A program made the translations under genes and the position numbers. Shown in pieces: positions 7,661-16,592 of a stretch of DNA of 38,345 nucleotides. The stretch is taken from positions 1 to 38,345 of the forward strand of contig NZ_JARGET010000035.1 in assembly GCF_029210485.1 (NCBI RefSeq), read 5' to 3'. The DNA comes from Hoeflea sp. YIM 152468. Its GTDB lineage: Bacteria; Pseudomonadota; Alphaproteobacteria; Rhizobiales; Rhizobiaceae. Each line of letters starts with the position of its first letter. Within the stretch, counting starts at the first letter, position 1. The notes beneath the pieces are model-generated. The model had not been told where the DNA came from and made no database searches. It saw only the letters and a list, made by a program, of their open reading frames with translations.

Positions 7661-9502
7661 ATGGTTATGACGTCGAGCGTCAACATTGGCGGACGCGACT
7701 ACACGGTAGTCGATCATTCTTATGATGTGGTTGTGGTCGGCGCCGGCGGCGCGGGGCTGCGCGCCACTCTGGGCATGGCTGAACAAGGCTTTCGCACGGC
7801 CTGCATCACCAAGGTGTTCCCGACCCGGTCGCACACGGTTGCCGCCCAGGGCGGCATCGCCGCCTCGCTGACCAACATGACGCCTGACAGCTGGCAGTGG
7901 CACATGTATGACACGGTCAAGGGGTCCGACTGGCTCGGCGACGTCGACGCCATGCAGTATCTGACCATGGAAGCGCCCAAGGCTGTCTATGAGCTCGAGC
8001 ATTACGGCGTGCCGTTCTCGCGCACCGAGGATGGCCGCATCTATCAACGGCCGTTTGGCGGCCACATGCAGAATTACGGCGAAGGCCCGCCGGTGCAGCG
8101 CACCTGTGCGGCGGCAGACCGCACCGGCCATGCCATCCTGCACACGCTCTACGGCCAGTCGCTCAAGCACAATGCCGAATTCTTCGTCGAATATTTCGCA
8201 CTCGACCTGCTGATGGAAGACGATGGCCGCTGCACCGGCGTTGTTGCCTGGAACCTTGATGACGGCACCATTCACCGGTTTTCCGCCAAGATGGTGGTGC
8301 TGGCCACGGGCGGTTACGGCCGGGCCTATTTCTCGGCGACATCGGCGCATACCTGCACCGGTGACGGCAACGGCATGATCGCACGGGCCGGGCTGCCGCT
8401 GCAGGACATGGAATTCGTGCAGTTTCACCCGACCGGAATCTACGGTGCCGGCTGTCTGATCACCGAGGGTGCGCGCGGCGAGGGCGGCTATCTGGTCAAT
8501 TCCGAGGGCGAGCGTTTCATGGAACGCTATGCGCCGTCGGCCAAGGATCTGGCCTCACGTGACGTTGTCTCGCGCTGCATGACGATGGAAATCCGCGAGG
8601 GCCGCGGCGTCGGCAGGGCCAAGGACCACATCTACCTGCATCTTGATCACCTCGATCCGGCGGTGCTGCATGAGCGGCTTCCCGGCATTTCCGAAAGCGC
8701 CAAGATCTTTGCCGGGGTCGATGTGACCCGCGAACCGATCCCGGTGCTGCCGACAGTGCATTACAACATGGGCGGCATTCCGACCAATTACTGGGGTGAA
8801 GTGCTCAATCCGACCCCGGCCGAACCGGACCGGGTGACGCCCGGCCTGATGGCGGTCGGCGAAGCCGGCTGTGCTTCGGTGCATGGCGCCAACCGTCTGG
8901 GCTCCAACTCGCTCATCGACCTGGTTGTGTTCGGCCGCGCCGCAGCGATCCGTGCCGGCGACGTCATCGACCGGGACTCGGCGATCCCGCAGGTCAACGA
9001 GACCTCGTTCGAGAAGATCATGACCCGGTTCGACCGGCTGCGCCATGCGGATGGGCCGACGCCGACGGCCGATCTGCGCGAGAAAATGCAGCGCGCCATG
9101 CAGGAAGACGCTGCCGTGTTCCGCACCCAGGAATCGCTCGAATCGGGCTGCAAGCGGATCTCGCAGATCTGGACCGAATTGTCGGATCTGAAGGTCACCG
9201 ACCGCTCGCTGATCTGGAATTCGGACCTGATGGAAACGCTGGAGCTGGAAAACCTGATGGTCTGCGCCATCACCACGGTCTATGGCGCCGAAGCGCGCAA
9301 GGAAAGCCGCGGCAGCCATGCCCGCGAGGATTATGTCAATGGTCCGTTTGGCGGCCGCGACGACGAGAACTGGCGCAAGCACACGCTGGCCTGGGTGGAT
9401 GAGAAGGGCAAGGTCGCACTCGACTACCGTCCGGTTCGCACCGAGCTGATCGCCGAGGGCATCGATCCGGCCAGGATCGCGCCCAAAGCGCGCGTGTATT
9501 GA
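7661..9502 (+). CDS. sdhA: Succinate dehydrogenase flavoprotein subunit (SdhA)
   Basis: 613 residues, full length. It oxidises succinate to fumarate with covalently bound FAD on the cytoplasmic face of complex II. Seen in the sequence: the dinucleotide-binding [15 protein letters not shown], the flavinylation site [10 protein letters not shown], the substrate-binding [21 protein letters not shown], and the [19 protein letters not shown] motif near the end of the FAD domain. The C-terminus has the usual [18 protein letters not shown] helix. GGAGG at 7646-7650 precedes the ATG; an alternative ATG two codons later is possible. sdhB follows after 14 bases. Confidence 0.98.
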   Translation: MVMTSSVNIGGRDYTVVDHSYDVVVVGAGGAGLRATLGMAEQGFRTACITKVFPTRSHTVAAQGGIAASLTNMTPDSWQWHMYDTVKGSDWLGDVDAMQYLTMEAPKAVYELEHYGVPFSRTEDGRIYQRPFGGHMQNYGEGPPVQRTCAAADRTGHAILHTLYGQSLKHNAEFFVEYFALDLLMEDDGRCTGVVAWNLDDGTIHRFSAKMVVLATGGYGRAYFSATSAHTCTGDGNGMIARAGLPLQDMEFVQFHPTGIYGAGCLITEGARGEGGYLVNSEGERFMERYAPSAKDLASRDVVSRCMTMEIREGRGVGRAKDHIYLHLDHLDPAVLHERLPGISESAKIFAGVDVTREPIPVLPTVHYNMGGIPTNYWGEVLNPTPAEPDRVTPGLMAVGEAGCASVHGANRLGSNSLIDLVVFGRAAAIRAGDVIDRDSAIPQVNETSFEKIMTRFDRLRHADGPTPTADLREKMQRAMQEDAAVFRTQESLESGCKRISQIWTELSDLKVTDRSLIWNSDLMETLELENLMVCAITTVYGAEARKESRGSHAREDYVNGPFGGRDDENWRKHTLAWVDEKGKVALDYRPVRTELIAEGIDPARIAPKARVY

Positions 9503-9516
9503 GAGAGAGCAGAGAC

Positions 9517-10296
9517 ATGGTTGAACTCACACTGCCGAAGAATTCGCAACCCAAGCCGGGCAAGGTCTGGCCGAAGCCGGAAGGCGCCAAGAACACCCGC
9601 GAATTCAAGATTTACCGCTGGTCGCCGGATGATGCGGAGAACCCGCGCATCGACACGTTCCACATCGACACCGATGATTGCGGGCCGATGGTGCTCGACG
9701 GGCTGTTGTGGATCAAGAGCAAGATCGATGCGACGCTGACATTGCGCCGCTCCTGCCGCGAAGGCATCTGCGGCTCCTGCGCCATGAACATCGACGGCAC
9801 CAACACGCTGGCCTGCACCAAGGGTCTCGACGAGATCAAGGGTGCGGTGAAGGTCTATCCGCTGCCGCATCTGCCGGTGGTCAAGGATCTGGTGCCGGAT
9901 CTGACGCATTTCTATGCCCAGCACCGCTCGATCGAGCCCTGGCTCAAGACCGTGTCTCCGACGCCGGAGAAGGAGTGGCGGCAGAGCCACGAAGACCGGG
10001 CCAAGCTCGATGGGCTTTATGAGTGCATCCTGTGCGCCTGCTGCTCGACGGCGTGCCCGAGCTACTGGTGGAATGGCGACCGCTATCTCGGTCCTGCCGT
10101 GCTGCTGCAGGCTTACCGCTGGCTGATCGATTCCCGTGATGAGACCACCGGCGAACGGCTCGACAACCTCGAGGATCCGTTCCGGCTCTACCGCTGCCAC
10201 ACCATCATGAACTGCACCCAGACCTGCCCCAAGGGTCTCAATCCGGCCAAGGCCATCGCCGAGATCAAGAAGATGATGGTCGAACGCCGGGTGTAG
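9517..10296 (+). CDS. sdhB: Succinate dehydrogenase iron-sulfur subunit (SdhB)
   Basis: 259 residues. It carries electrons from SdhA to ubiquinone through three iron-sulfur clusters. The 2Fe-2S ligands are Cys80, Cys85, Cys88 and Cys100 ([10 protein letters not shown]...LACT). The 4Fe-4S and 3Fe-4S ligands lie in [17 protein letters not shown] and [21 protein letters not shown]. The start at 9517 follows a GAGAGAG ribosome binding site. It is the last gene of the sdh operon, with a textbook terminator directly after. Confidence 0.98.
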   Translation: MVELTLPKNSQPKPGKVWPKPEGAKNTREFKIYRWSPDDAENPRIDTFHIDTDDCGPMVLDGLLWIKSKIDATLTLRRSCREGICGSCAMNIDGTNTLACTKGLDEIKGAVKVYPLPHLPVVKDLVPDLTHFYAQHRSIEPWLKTVSPTPEKEWRQSHEDRAKLDGLYECILCACCSTACPSYWWNGDRYLGPAVLLQAYRWLIDSRDETTGERLDNLEDPFRLYRCHTIMNCTQTCPKGLNPAKAIAEIKKMMVERRV

Positions 10297-10321
10297 GCGA
10301 GACAACACAGGACATTGAAAC

Positions 10322-10347
10322 GGGGGAGCGCTTGCTCCCCTTTTTTG
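10322..10347 (+). terminator. Rho-independent terminator of sdhCDAB
   Basis: GGGGAGC (10323-10329), a GCTT loop and GCTCCCC (10334-10340) are followed at once by six T residues. It lies about 26 bases after the sdhB stop. Confidence 0.93.
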
Positions 10348-10379
10348 TGTCCGATTGTGCCCGAAGCGGGCATCCATTT

Positions 10380-10401
10380 ATCTCCCCCGCAAGGGGGAGA
10401 T
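10380..10401. repeat. Palindrome ATCTCCCCC-GCAA-GGGGGAGAT
   Basis: A perfect 9-bp stem with a four-base loop, between the sdh terminator and the end of the convergent PLP-enzyme gene. Short palindromes built on CTCCCCC/GGGGGAG are common between genes in Rhizobiales. It may also terminate the minus-strand gene ending at 10425. Confidence 0.7.
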
Positions 10402-10424
10402 TTGGGAGCCGCAGAACTTCGATC

Positions 10425-11570
10425 TCACCCCAGCGCCTGGGTGAGGTCGGCGATCAGGTCGCCCGCGTCCTCGATGCCGACGGAAACGCGGATCAGGCTT
10501 TCGGGGATGCCGGTGTGCGGCTCGATGGTGTGACGGTGCTCGACCAGGCTTTCGACACCGCCGAGCGAGGTGGCGCGGTGAAACAGCCTGAGCTTGCCCA
10601 CGGCAGCGAGCGCTTCGGCGGCGCCGCCCTTGACCAGGAAGGAAAACAGGCAGCCGAAACCGCCCTGCATCTGGCTCGCCGCTGTCGCGTGGCCGGGGTG
10701 GGTCTCGAGGCCGGGGTAATAGACCTCCGCCACCTTCGGGTGGGTGCTCAGATATTCCGCGATGGTTTGCGTCGAGCGGCACATGCGCTCCATGCGCAGC
10801 GGCAAGGTGCGCATGCCGCGCAACAGCAACCAGGCTTCAAACGGGCCGATGACGGCGCCGGCGTCGTGGCGATCGGCCTTGATGTCGGTCCAGATCCTTG
10901 CCGCCGGCGCCGAGGTTGCGAGCACCCCGGCCAGCACATCGGAATGACCGTTGATCGCCTTGGTGGCCGAATGCATGACGATGTCGGCGCCTAGCTCCAG
11001 GGGTTTTTGCAAGATCGGTGTGGCGGCGGTGGAATCAACCGCCAGCACCCCGCCAGCCGCGTGGGCGCACTTTGCCGCGTGGACGATGTCCACGCTCTTG
11101 AGCCAGGGGTTCGACGGCGTCTCGATGAACACCAGATCCGGCGTGTGAGTGACGCAGGCCTGTTCCAGCACACCGGCATCGGCGGCATCGACTTCGTGCA
11201 GGCTGATCTGGCGGCGGGCGGAAAAATCTCTCAGCCACTTGGTCGTGCCCCAGTAGATGCCGGATTGCACAAGGATCGTGGCGCCGTTCGGCAGCGTCCG
11301 GAACAGCGCCGCAATCGCCGCCATGCCGGAGGGGAACAGCAGTGCCTCTTCGGCGTTCTCCAGCCGCGCCAGCACATTTTCGGCGATGCGGACGATGTCG
11401 GAATTGTCCCGCAGATAGATATTGTCGGGATTGACCAGCGCATAGTCCTCGTCGCGGACGAAGGTGGTCGAGAGCTGCATTGGCGGCACCACGCCACCGC
11501 TTGGGGAATCGATGGCGCCGCCGGCCTGGGCTGCGATGGTCGAAGGCTTGAGATCGGTGGGCAGCGTCAT
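10425..11570 (-). CDS. PLP-dependent Cys/Met metabolism (trans-sulfuration) enzyme
   Basis: 381 residues, the usual size for the cystathionine gamma-synthase / beta-lyase / O-acetylhomoserine sulfhydrylase family, which makes or breaks C-S bonds in methionine and cysteine metabolism. The PLP lysine is Lys204 in HSATKAINGHSDV, with the PLP-pyridine aspartate near 179 (VDSTAATP). ETPSNPWL at about 150-157 and SGMAAI at 81-86 are also family marks. The conserved N-terminal Tyr/Arg pair that usually reads YSR appears as IYLRDNSD. The sequence cannot separate synthase from lyase, so no symbol is given. A candidate promoter lies at 11633-11661. Confidence 0.88.
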   Translation of the reverse strand: MTLPTDLKPSTIAAQAGGAIDSPSGGVVPPMQLSTTFVRDEDYALVNPDNIYLRDNSDIVRIAENVLARLENAEEALLFPSGMAAIAALFRTLPNGATILVQSGIYWGTTKWLRDFSARRQISLHEVDAADAGVLEQACVTHTPDLVFIETPSNPWLKSVDIVHAAKCAHAAGGVLAVDSTAATPILQKPLELGADIVMHSATKAINGHSDVLAGVLATSAPAARIWTDIKADRHDAGAVIGPFEAWLLLRGMRTLPLRMERMCRSTQTIAEYLSTHPKVAEVYYPGLETHPGHATAASQMQGGFGCLFSFLVKGGAAEALAAVGKLRLFHRATSLGGVESLVEHRHTIEPHTGIPESLIRVSVGIEDAGDLIADLTQALG

Positions 11571-11632
11571 GCGGATCTGTCTTTCGCTGGTTGTGCACCA
11601 GTCTTGCGGATGCCGGTGCCTGTATAGTGTTG

Positions 11633-11661
11633 TGTCTATGCAGTCTCGAGGCGAATTTCAA
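11633..11661 (-). promoter_or_regulatory. Candidate promoter for the trans-sulfuration gene
   Basis: Read on the minus strand, TTGAAA (11661-11656) and TAGACA (11638-11633) are 17 bases apart, about 60 bases upstream of the start codon. Found by eye only. Confidence 0.35.
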
Positions 11662-11692
11662 CGCTGCCGGTCTGTTGAGTGCGGTGCATGTT

Positions 11693-12673
11693 TCATGCGG
11701 CGCCGGTCACGATTGCCACATGGCCCTTCCGGGTGCGGCCTTCAAAATGGGCATGGGCCTCGGCGGTCCGCTCGAGCGGAAAGCGCTGATCGATAATGGG
11801 GGTCAACTGACCTTTGTCGGCAAGGCCGGCCAGATGCCGCAGATCGTCCGCGCGCTCGGGCGCATAGCCGCCGATTGCCTTGCGGCCTCCGGTCTTGCGG
11901 GCAAGCAGGCTGCCAAGGAGTTGCCACAGATCGGACGAGACCAGCAGCAGCCGGCCGCCGGGTTTGAGGGCCGCGCCATATCGGGCATAGGTCGCGGTGC
12001 CGCTGGTGTCGAGAATGATGTCGTAGGCATCACTGGCGGGGGCTGCGTCGTCGCGTGTGTAGTCCACAACCGCGTCAGCGCCGAGCCCGCGCACCATGTC
12101 GAGGCTCGTGGTGGAGGCGACACCGGTGACATGAGCGCCGAATGATTTTGCGATCTGCACCGCAGCGCTGCCGACCCCGCCGGCAGCCCCGATGACGAGG
12201 ACATGCTCGCCCTCCTTGATGCCGCCCTTGTCGCGCAGGAAATTGAGCGCGGTGGCGCCGCCAAAGGACAGCAGCGCTGCCTGATCAAGCCCGAGATTGT
12301 CGGGCGCGATGGCAAGTGCGGCGGTCTGGCGGATCACCGCATAGTCGGCATAGCCGCCGAAGGCCGCGCCGGGATAGGCGAAGACCCGGTCGCCCGGCTT
12401 GAACCGGGTCACCTGGCCGCCCACCGCTTCCACCACGCCGGCAAATTGTGCGCCCAGCACCTGGCGGCGCGGGCGGAAAAGTCCGAACACCAGTCTGCCG
12501 ACGAAACCAAAACCGCGCGGCATGTCGAGACTGCGGGCGCGGTAATCGGCGGCAGTCACACTGCTGGCGTGAACCCGCACCAGCACCTCGTCGGGTTGAG
12601 GCTCCGGCTTTGCACGCTCGGTCTGCTTGAGAACCAAGGGCGGGCCGTATTCGCAATAGGCGATGGCTTTCAT
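11693..12673 (-). CDS. Zinc-less MDR / quinone-oxidoreductase-like enzyme
   Basis: 326 residues, a medium-chain dehydrogenase/reductase of the NAD(P)H:quinone reductase type. The N-terminal GroES-like half (MKAIAYCEYGPPLVLKQTE, then GAQFAGVVEAVG and FKPGDRVFAY) leads to a Rossmann half with VIGAAGGVGSAAVQIAKSFGAHVTG. The catalytic-zinc ligands of alcohol dehydrogenases are not apparent, consistent with a quinone or enone reductase. The start at 12673 fits the canonical N-terminus; a longer frame to 13183 runs through the divergent LysR gene and is not used. It is divergent from that LysR gene, which probably controls it. Substrate unknown. Confidence 0.88.
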   Translation of the reverse strand: MKAIAYCEYGPPLVLKQTERAKPEPQPDEVLVRVHASSVTAADYRARSLDMPRGFGFVGRLVFGLFRPRRQVLGAQFAGVVEAVGGQVTRFKPGDRVFAYPGAAFGGYADYAVIRQTAALAIAPDNLGLDQAALLSFGGATALNFLRDKGGIKEGEHVLVIGAAGGVGSAAVQIAKSFGAHVTGVASTTSLDMVRGLGADAVVDYTRDDAAPASDAYDIILDTSGTATYARYGAALKPGGRLLLVSSDLWQLLGSLLARKTGGRKAIGGYAPERADDLRHLAGLADKGQLTPIIDQRFPLERTAEAHAHFEGRTRKGHVAIVTGAA

Positions 12674-12763
12674 GATTTTGGTCTCCAGGTTTCGAGCTGG
12701 GTATACGCATGCACGGACGTCGAATAAATTGACCAGAAACGCCGATATGATATGCATTTTCGC
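12674..12763. promoter_or_regulatory. Divergent promoter region, oxidoreductase and LysR
   Basis: About 80-90 bases separate the two divergent genes, the classic arrangement for LysR autoregulation. The segment is AT-richer than its surroundings and holds a short tandem GATATGATATG at 12743-12753 and the self-complementary ATGCAT at 12752-12757. A LysR site is likely here, but I cannot place it exactly. Confidence 0.45.
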
Positions 12764-13579
12764 ATGGATTGGAGATCTGTCAATTTCGACTGGAACCGGG
12801 CGCGGGCGTTTCTGGTCACCGCCGAGGAAGGGTCGCTGTCCGCAGCCGCGCGGGCGCTCGGCATGGCGCAGCCGACGCTCGGCCGCCAGGTCTCGGCGCT
12901 GGAACGGGAGCTCGGCGTGGCGCTGTTCGAGCGTGTCGGACGCGGTTTGACACTGACGCCGAGCGGCCTCGAACTGATGGATCATGTGCGCGCCATGGCC
13001 GATGCCGCTTTCCGGCTGCCGCCGATTGTCCGCAAGCTTCGGAACCTGGCGCCGGGGATCGATGTCGAGATCGTCGCCACCAATTCCGAAAGCGATCTGC
13101 GGCGGCGCGAGGCCGATATCGCGATCCGCAACTACCGACCGTCCCAGCCCAATCTGGTGGCGCGCAAGATCCGCGACATCCATGGCCGGATCTACGCGGC
13201 CCGCAGCTATCTCGACAGTATCGGCAATCCGTTAACGCCGGAGGGGTATGCGGGGGCGGATTTCATCGGCTTCAACCGCTCGGGCGAACTGATCGCGGCG
13301 ATGACCCGGTTCGGCCTGACGCTGACCCACCGCAATTTCCCCGTCGTCTCGCAAAGCCATCTGGTGCAGTGGAGCCATGTGAAGCAGGGGCTCGGCATCG
13401 GCATCATGGCAGCCGATATCGGCGATGCTGACGCTGATGTGGTTCAGGTGCTGCCTGATCTCGATCCGATCGTCATCCCCGTGTGGCTGGTGACACACCG
13501 CGACGTCCACACCAGCCGGCGGGTACGGCTGGTGTTCGATCTGATGGCAAGGCGGCTGGCGCAGCCTTATGGCCGGTGA
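12752..13579 (+). CDS. LysR-family transcriptional regulator
   Basis: 275 residues as called; the ATG four codons later (12764, MDWRSV) is an equally likely start. The winged helix-turn-helix spans about residues 13-72 (ARAFLVTAEEGSLSAAARAL, then LGRQVSALERELGVALFERVGRGLTLTPSG). The effector domain follows and is slightly shorter than the roughly 300 residues typical of LysR proteins. Its divergent position makes the oxidoreductase at 11693-12673 its likely target. No ligand can be inferred. Confidence 0.92.
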   Translation: MHFRMDWRSVNFDWNRARAFLVTAEEGSLSAAARALGMAQPTLGRQVSALERELGVALFERVGRGLTLTPSGLELMDHVRAMADAAFRLPPIVRKLRNLAPGIDVEIVATNSESDLRRREADIAIRNYRPSQPNLVARKIRDIHGRIYAARSYLDSIGNPLTPEGYAGADFIGFNRSGELIAAMTRFGLTLTHRNFPVVSQSHLVQWSHVKQGLGIGIMAADIGDADADVVQVLPDLDPIVIPVWLVTHRDVHTSRRVRLVFDLMARRLAQPYGR

Positions 13580-13681
13580 AGCCGGTGCCGCCGGAGCGGA
13601 CATTCGACCATGCCGGGTCTTGTTTTTGCCTGACGCAACGACAGGTAATGAGACGGGCAGGCGCGAGGTGCTGCTGCCTCG

Positions 13682-13696
13682 GGCGGTCAGGCCGCC
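13682..13696. terminator. Small GC hairpin after the LysR gene
   Basis: GGCGG (13682-13686) pairs with CCGCC (13692-13696) over a five-base loop. There is no T tract, so this is only a weak terminator candidate. Confidence 0.25.
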
Positions 13697-13710
13697 GGAA
13701 CGGGCCTATC

Positions 13711-13746
13711 CTGGACCCTGACTTTGACCTTGACTCTGGCTCTCTC
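13711..13746. repeat. Degenerate hexamer tract (NNNGAC-like)
   Basis: Six consecutive hexamers, CTGGAC, CCTGAC, TTTGAC, CTTGAC, TCTGGC and TCTCTC, lie 30 bases upstream of the SDR start codon. Two contain a -35-like TTGAC, so the tract may include the SDR promoter. Confidence 0.4.
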
Positions 13747-13776
13747 CCTCAGGCTCCATGTTTTGAAAGCTGCGCA

Positions 13777-14847
13777 ATGACCCAACCGGACTACACCACA
13801 GACCACCCCGTTCTTGTCACCGGCGCCACAGGATTTGTTGCGGGATGGCTGGTCAAGCGGTTGCTCGAGGAAGGGTTTGTCGTCCACGCAGCGGTTCGCG
13901 ATCCGTCCAATGCCGCCAAGACAGCGCATCTGACAGCCTTGGCCGCCGAGCTTCCGGGGCAGCTCAAGCTGTTTGGCGCCGATCTCCTCACCGATGGCAG
14001 TTACGCGGAAGCCATGAAGGGCTGCAGAGTGGTGTTTCACACCGCCTCGCCGTTCACAAGCAAGTTCAAGGATGCGCAGCGCGATCTGGTCGATCCGGCG
14101 GTCACCGGCACCCGCAACGTGCTGGAAACGGCCAATGGCACCGAAAGTGTCGAGCGCGTCGTGGTCACCAGCTCCTGTGCCGCGATCTATGGCGACACAC
14201 TCGATGTTGCCGCCGCCCCCGGCGGGGTGCTCACCGAGGATGTCTGGAACACCACCTCGAGGCTTGACCATTCGCCCTATGCCTTCTCCAAGGTCGAAGC
14301 GGAAAAAGCCGCCTGGGACCTCGCCAGGGCGCAGGCTCGCTGGCAATTGGTCACCGTCAACCCGTCGCTCGTCATCGGCCCGACCGTGTCGGGCGCCTCG
14401 ACGTCGGAATCGCACAATCTGGTCAAGCATTTCGGCGATGGCATCCTGAAAGCCGGGGCGCCGCCGCTGGAGATCGGCATGGTCGATGTGCGCGATGTCG
14501 CCGAGGCGCATATGCGCGCGGGTTTCGTCACAGCCGCGCATGGCCGCTACATCACCTCGGCGGACACGGTGTCCTTTCTCCGGTTGGGGCAGATGCTGCG
14601 CGGTCATTTCGGCGATCGCTGGCCGTTCCCCACCCGCGAACTGCCGAAATGGCTGCTCTGGCTGGTTGGGCCGCTGATCGACAAGACACTGACGCGGGAG
14701 TTCGTGTCGCGCAACATGGGCCACCGGTGGAGGGCGGACAATGCGAAGGCAAGGCGGGAGCTCGGGATCGAGTTCCAGCCCGTCAGCGCGGCGGTGATCG
14801 AGATGTTTCAGCAATTGATCGACACCGGCGCAGTCAGGCCGCGCTAA
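13777..14847 (+). CDS. Extended SDR, dihydroflavonol-4-reductase-like
   Basis: 356 residues. The N-terminal NAD(P) motif is VTGATGFVAGWLVKRLL (G16-x-x-G19-x-x-x-G23), followed by VHAAVRDPSN, which suggests NADPH preference. The catalytic dyad is Tyr168 and Lys172 in SPYAFSKVEAEKAAW, preceded by VVVTSSCAAIYGD with the catalytic Ser. These proteins reduce aldehydes or ketones; bacterial substrates are mostly unknown. The start at 13777 matches the family N-terminus; a longer frame upstream runs through the end of the LysR gene. The stop codon lies inside the first arm of a perfect inverted repeat (14844-14887). No partner genes are adjacent. Confidence 0.88.
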   Translation: MTQPDYTTDHPVLVTGATGFVAGWLVKRLLEEGFVVHAAVRDPSNAAKTAHLTALAAELPGQLKLFGADLLTDGSYAEAMKGCRVVFHTASPFTSKFKDAQRDLVDPAVTGTRNVLETANGTESVERVVVTSSCAAIYGDTLDVAAAPGGVLTEDVWNTTSRLDHSPYAFSKVEAEKAAWDLARAQARWQLVTVNPSLVIGPTVSGASTSESHNLVKHFGDGILKAGAPPLEIGMVDVRDVAEAHMRAGFVTAAHGRYITSADTVSFLRLGQMLRGHFGDRWPFPTRELPKWLLWLVGPLIDKTLTREFVSRNMGHRWRADNAKARRELGIEFQPVSAAVIEMFQQLIDTGAVRPR

Positions 14848-14946
14848 AGCGCGCCGCATCAAGCCGGTTCCGGGCGACGCGCTTTAGGCTCTTTGTTTCT
14901 GCATGTCGTTGTCGCAAAACCGCTGCACACTTTTGCGCGACATGCA
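14844..14946. repeat. Two-hairpin intergenic repeat overlapping the SDR stop codon
   Basis: The first part is a perfect 10-bp inverted repeat, CTAAAGCGCG (14844-14853) with CGCGCTTTAG (14878-14887). The second is an imperfect palindrome, TGCATGTCG (14900-14908) with CGACATGCA (14938-14946), with inner complementarity GTCGCAAAA / TTTTGCGCGAC. The layout matches a dispersed element seen between genes across Rhizobiales (AAGCCGGTTCCGG..., GCATGTCG..., ...GACATGCA). The SDR stop TAA (14845-14847) is part of the first arm. It may also terminate transcription. Confidence 0.75.
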
Positions 14947-15020
14947 TGAGCTGCCGCTCCGATCGACCAGGGATCTGGCTTGCCGTGGGATGCGCCAGGG
15001 CCGTCATCGCCTGTTTCGAT

Positions 15021-15056
15021 GCCTCCGCCGCCTCCGCCGCCTCCGCCGCCTCCGCC
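15021..15056. repeat. Nine-base tandem repeat, four perfect copies
   Basis: GCCTCCGCC is repeated four times without error, followed by a partial GCCG. It lies 68 bases before the MFS start codon, in non-coding sequence. Confidence 0.85.
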
Positions 15057-15123
15057 GCCGGTCCGGCTTCCGTCGATCTGGCCACGCGTTCCCTCCGGTG
15101 ATGAAACCCGCTAGCGTAGCGGC

Positions 15124-16461
15124 ATGATCGAGATCCTCAGACATCCTGATTATGCGCGGCTGTTTGCGGCGCAGATCATTGCCCTCATCGGCACCGGCTT
15201 GCTGACTGTCGGCCTTGGTCTGCTGGCCTATGAGCTTGCAGGGGACCGGGCCGGGGCTGTGCTTGGTTCGGTTTTTGCCATCAAGATGATCGCCTATGTC
15301 GGGCTGGCGCCGGTGGCCCATGCGCTGGCCGGTCGCTGGCCGCGCAAGCGGGTGCTGGTTGGCGCCGACATGGTTCGCGCCGCCGTGGCGCTGACGCTGC
15401 CGTTCGTCGATTCGGTCTGGCAGATCTACGGCCTGATCTTCGTTCTGCAGGCAGCGTCCGCGACGTTCACGCCGGCGTTTCAGGCGGTGATCCCCGATAT
15501 TCTCACAGACGAGCGCGATTACACTCGAGCGCTGTCGCTGTCGCGGCTGGCCTATGATCTGGAGAACCTGCTGAGCCCGGCGCTGGCCGGGGTGCTGCTT
15601 GTGTTCATCAGCTATCACGGCCTGTTTGCCGGCACCGTTGCCGGGTTCATCGGCTCGGCACTGCTGGTGCTTTTTGCCACCGTGCCGGCCTCTGCCGCAA
15701 CAGCCCAGGCCCGGCCGTTTCTCGACCGATTGACCAGAGGCATACGTATATATGTGGCAACGCCACGCTTGCGCGGCCTGTTCTTGCTCAATCTCACGGC
15801 GGCGGCGGCCGGCGCCTTCGTGCTGGTCAACACGGTGGTGGTGGTCCGCGGCAATTACGGCCTGGGCGACGCGCAGGTGGCTGTGGCGCTGGCGGCGTTT
15901 GGTGCCGGGTCGATGCTTGCCGCGCTGCTGCTGCCGCAACTGCTGGAGCGGTTTGCCGACCGAAGGGTCATGGTTGCAGCCGCGGTTTTGCTGGCCGGGC
16001 TGACGCTGGCACATGCAGCCTATCAGATGATAACTGGCCTGCCGGCCTGGAGCGGCTTCCTGCTGATCTGGGCGCTGAGCGGGATCTTCTATTCGGCGAT
16101 TCTCACTCCATCGGGCCGGTTGCTGCGCCATTCCGCCCATCCGGACGACCGGCCGGCGCTGTTTGCGGCGCAATTCACCCTGTCGCATCTGGGCTGGCTT
16201 GCCACCTACCCGATCGCCGGCTGGGCCGGCAGCGTTCTGGGCCTGCCAGAGGCAATGGCGATCCTGGGGGCGATCGCGCTGGCGGGCTTGGTGCTGGCGG
16301 TTCTGGCCTGGCCTGCCGATGACGCCCGGGTGCTCGAGCACGAGCACCGGGACCTGCCGCCGGAACATCCGCATCTGCGCGCGCATCCGGCGCCGGGCGC
16401 GCGGCACCGCCATGTCTTCGTCATCGACGACGAGCACCGCGCCTGGCCGACGCAGGGGTGA
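15124..16461 (+). CDS. MFS transporter with histidine-rich C-terminal tail
   Basis: 445 residues. About 12 hydrophobic segments span residues 10-400 and the loop between segments 2 and 3 reads AGRWPRKRVLVGADMVR, the MFS-type pattern. It resembles the EntS / DHA3-type exporter branch. After the last span, the final 40 or so residues are charged and hold about ten histidines (LEHEHRDLPPEHPHLRAH, then GARHRHVFVIDDEHRAWP). Such tails occur in some MFS metal exporters of the NreB type, so metal efflux is a reasonable but unproven guess. The ATG at 15124 lacks a strong ribosome binding site. A short GCCGGC hairpin (16465-16480) follows the stop. Confidence 0.88.
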   Translation: MIEILRHPDYARLFAAQIIALIGTGLLTVGLGLLAYELAGDRAGAVLGSVFAIKMIAYVGLAPVAHALAGRWPRKRVLVGADMVRAAVALTLPFVDSVWQIYGLIFVLQAASATFTPAFQAVIPDILTDERDYTRALSLSRLAYDLENLLSPALAGVLLVFISYHGLFAGTVAGFIGSALLVLFATVPASAATAQARPFLDRLTRGIRIYVATPRLRGLFLLNLTAAAAGAFVLVNTVVVVRGNYGLGDAQVAVALAAFGAGSMLAALLLPQLLERFADRRVMVAAAVLLAGLTLAHAAYQMITGLPAWSGFLLIWALSGIFYSAILTPSGRLLRHSAHPDDRPALFAAQFTLSHLGWLATYPIAGWAGSVLGLPEAMAILGAIALAGLVLAVLAWPADDARVLEHEHRDLPPEHPHLRAHPAPGARHRHVFVIDDEHRAWPTQG

Positions 16462-16592
16462 CACGCCGGCTGCTGCCGGCTGAGCCCGGTTTGGTTTGCG
16501 TTCCCTCAGGCAGAGGTTTGACCGCGATCAATCCGGTGTCGGCTGCGGGCTGCTAGCAAGGGCCACCAGCAATCTGGAATCAGGGAACCACA

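Noticed and set aside
15004-16464. Minus-strand frame with an arginine-repeat end opposite the MFS gene
   Set aside because: The repetitive end only reflects the 9-base tandem repeat; the rest mirrors the transporter gene.
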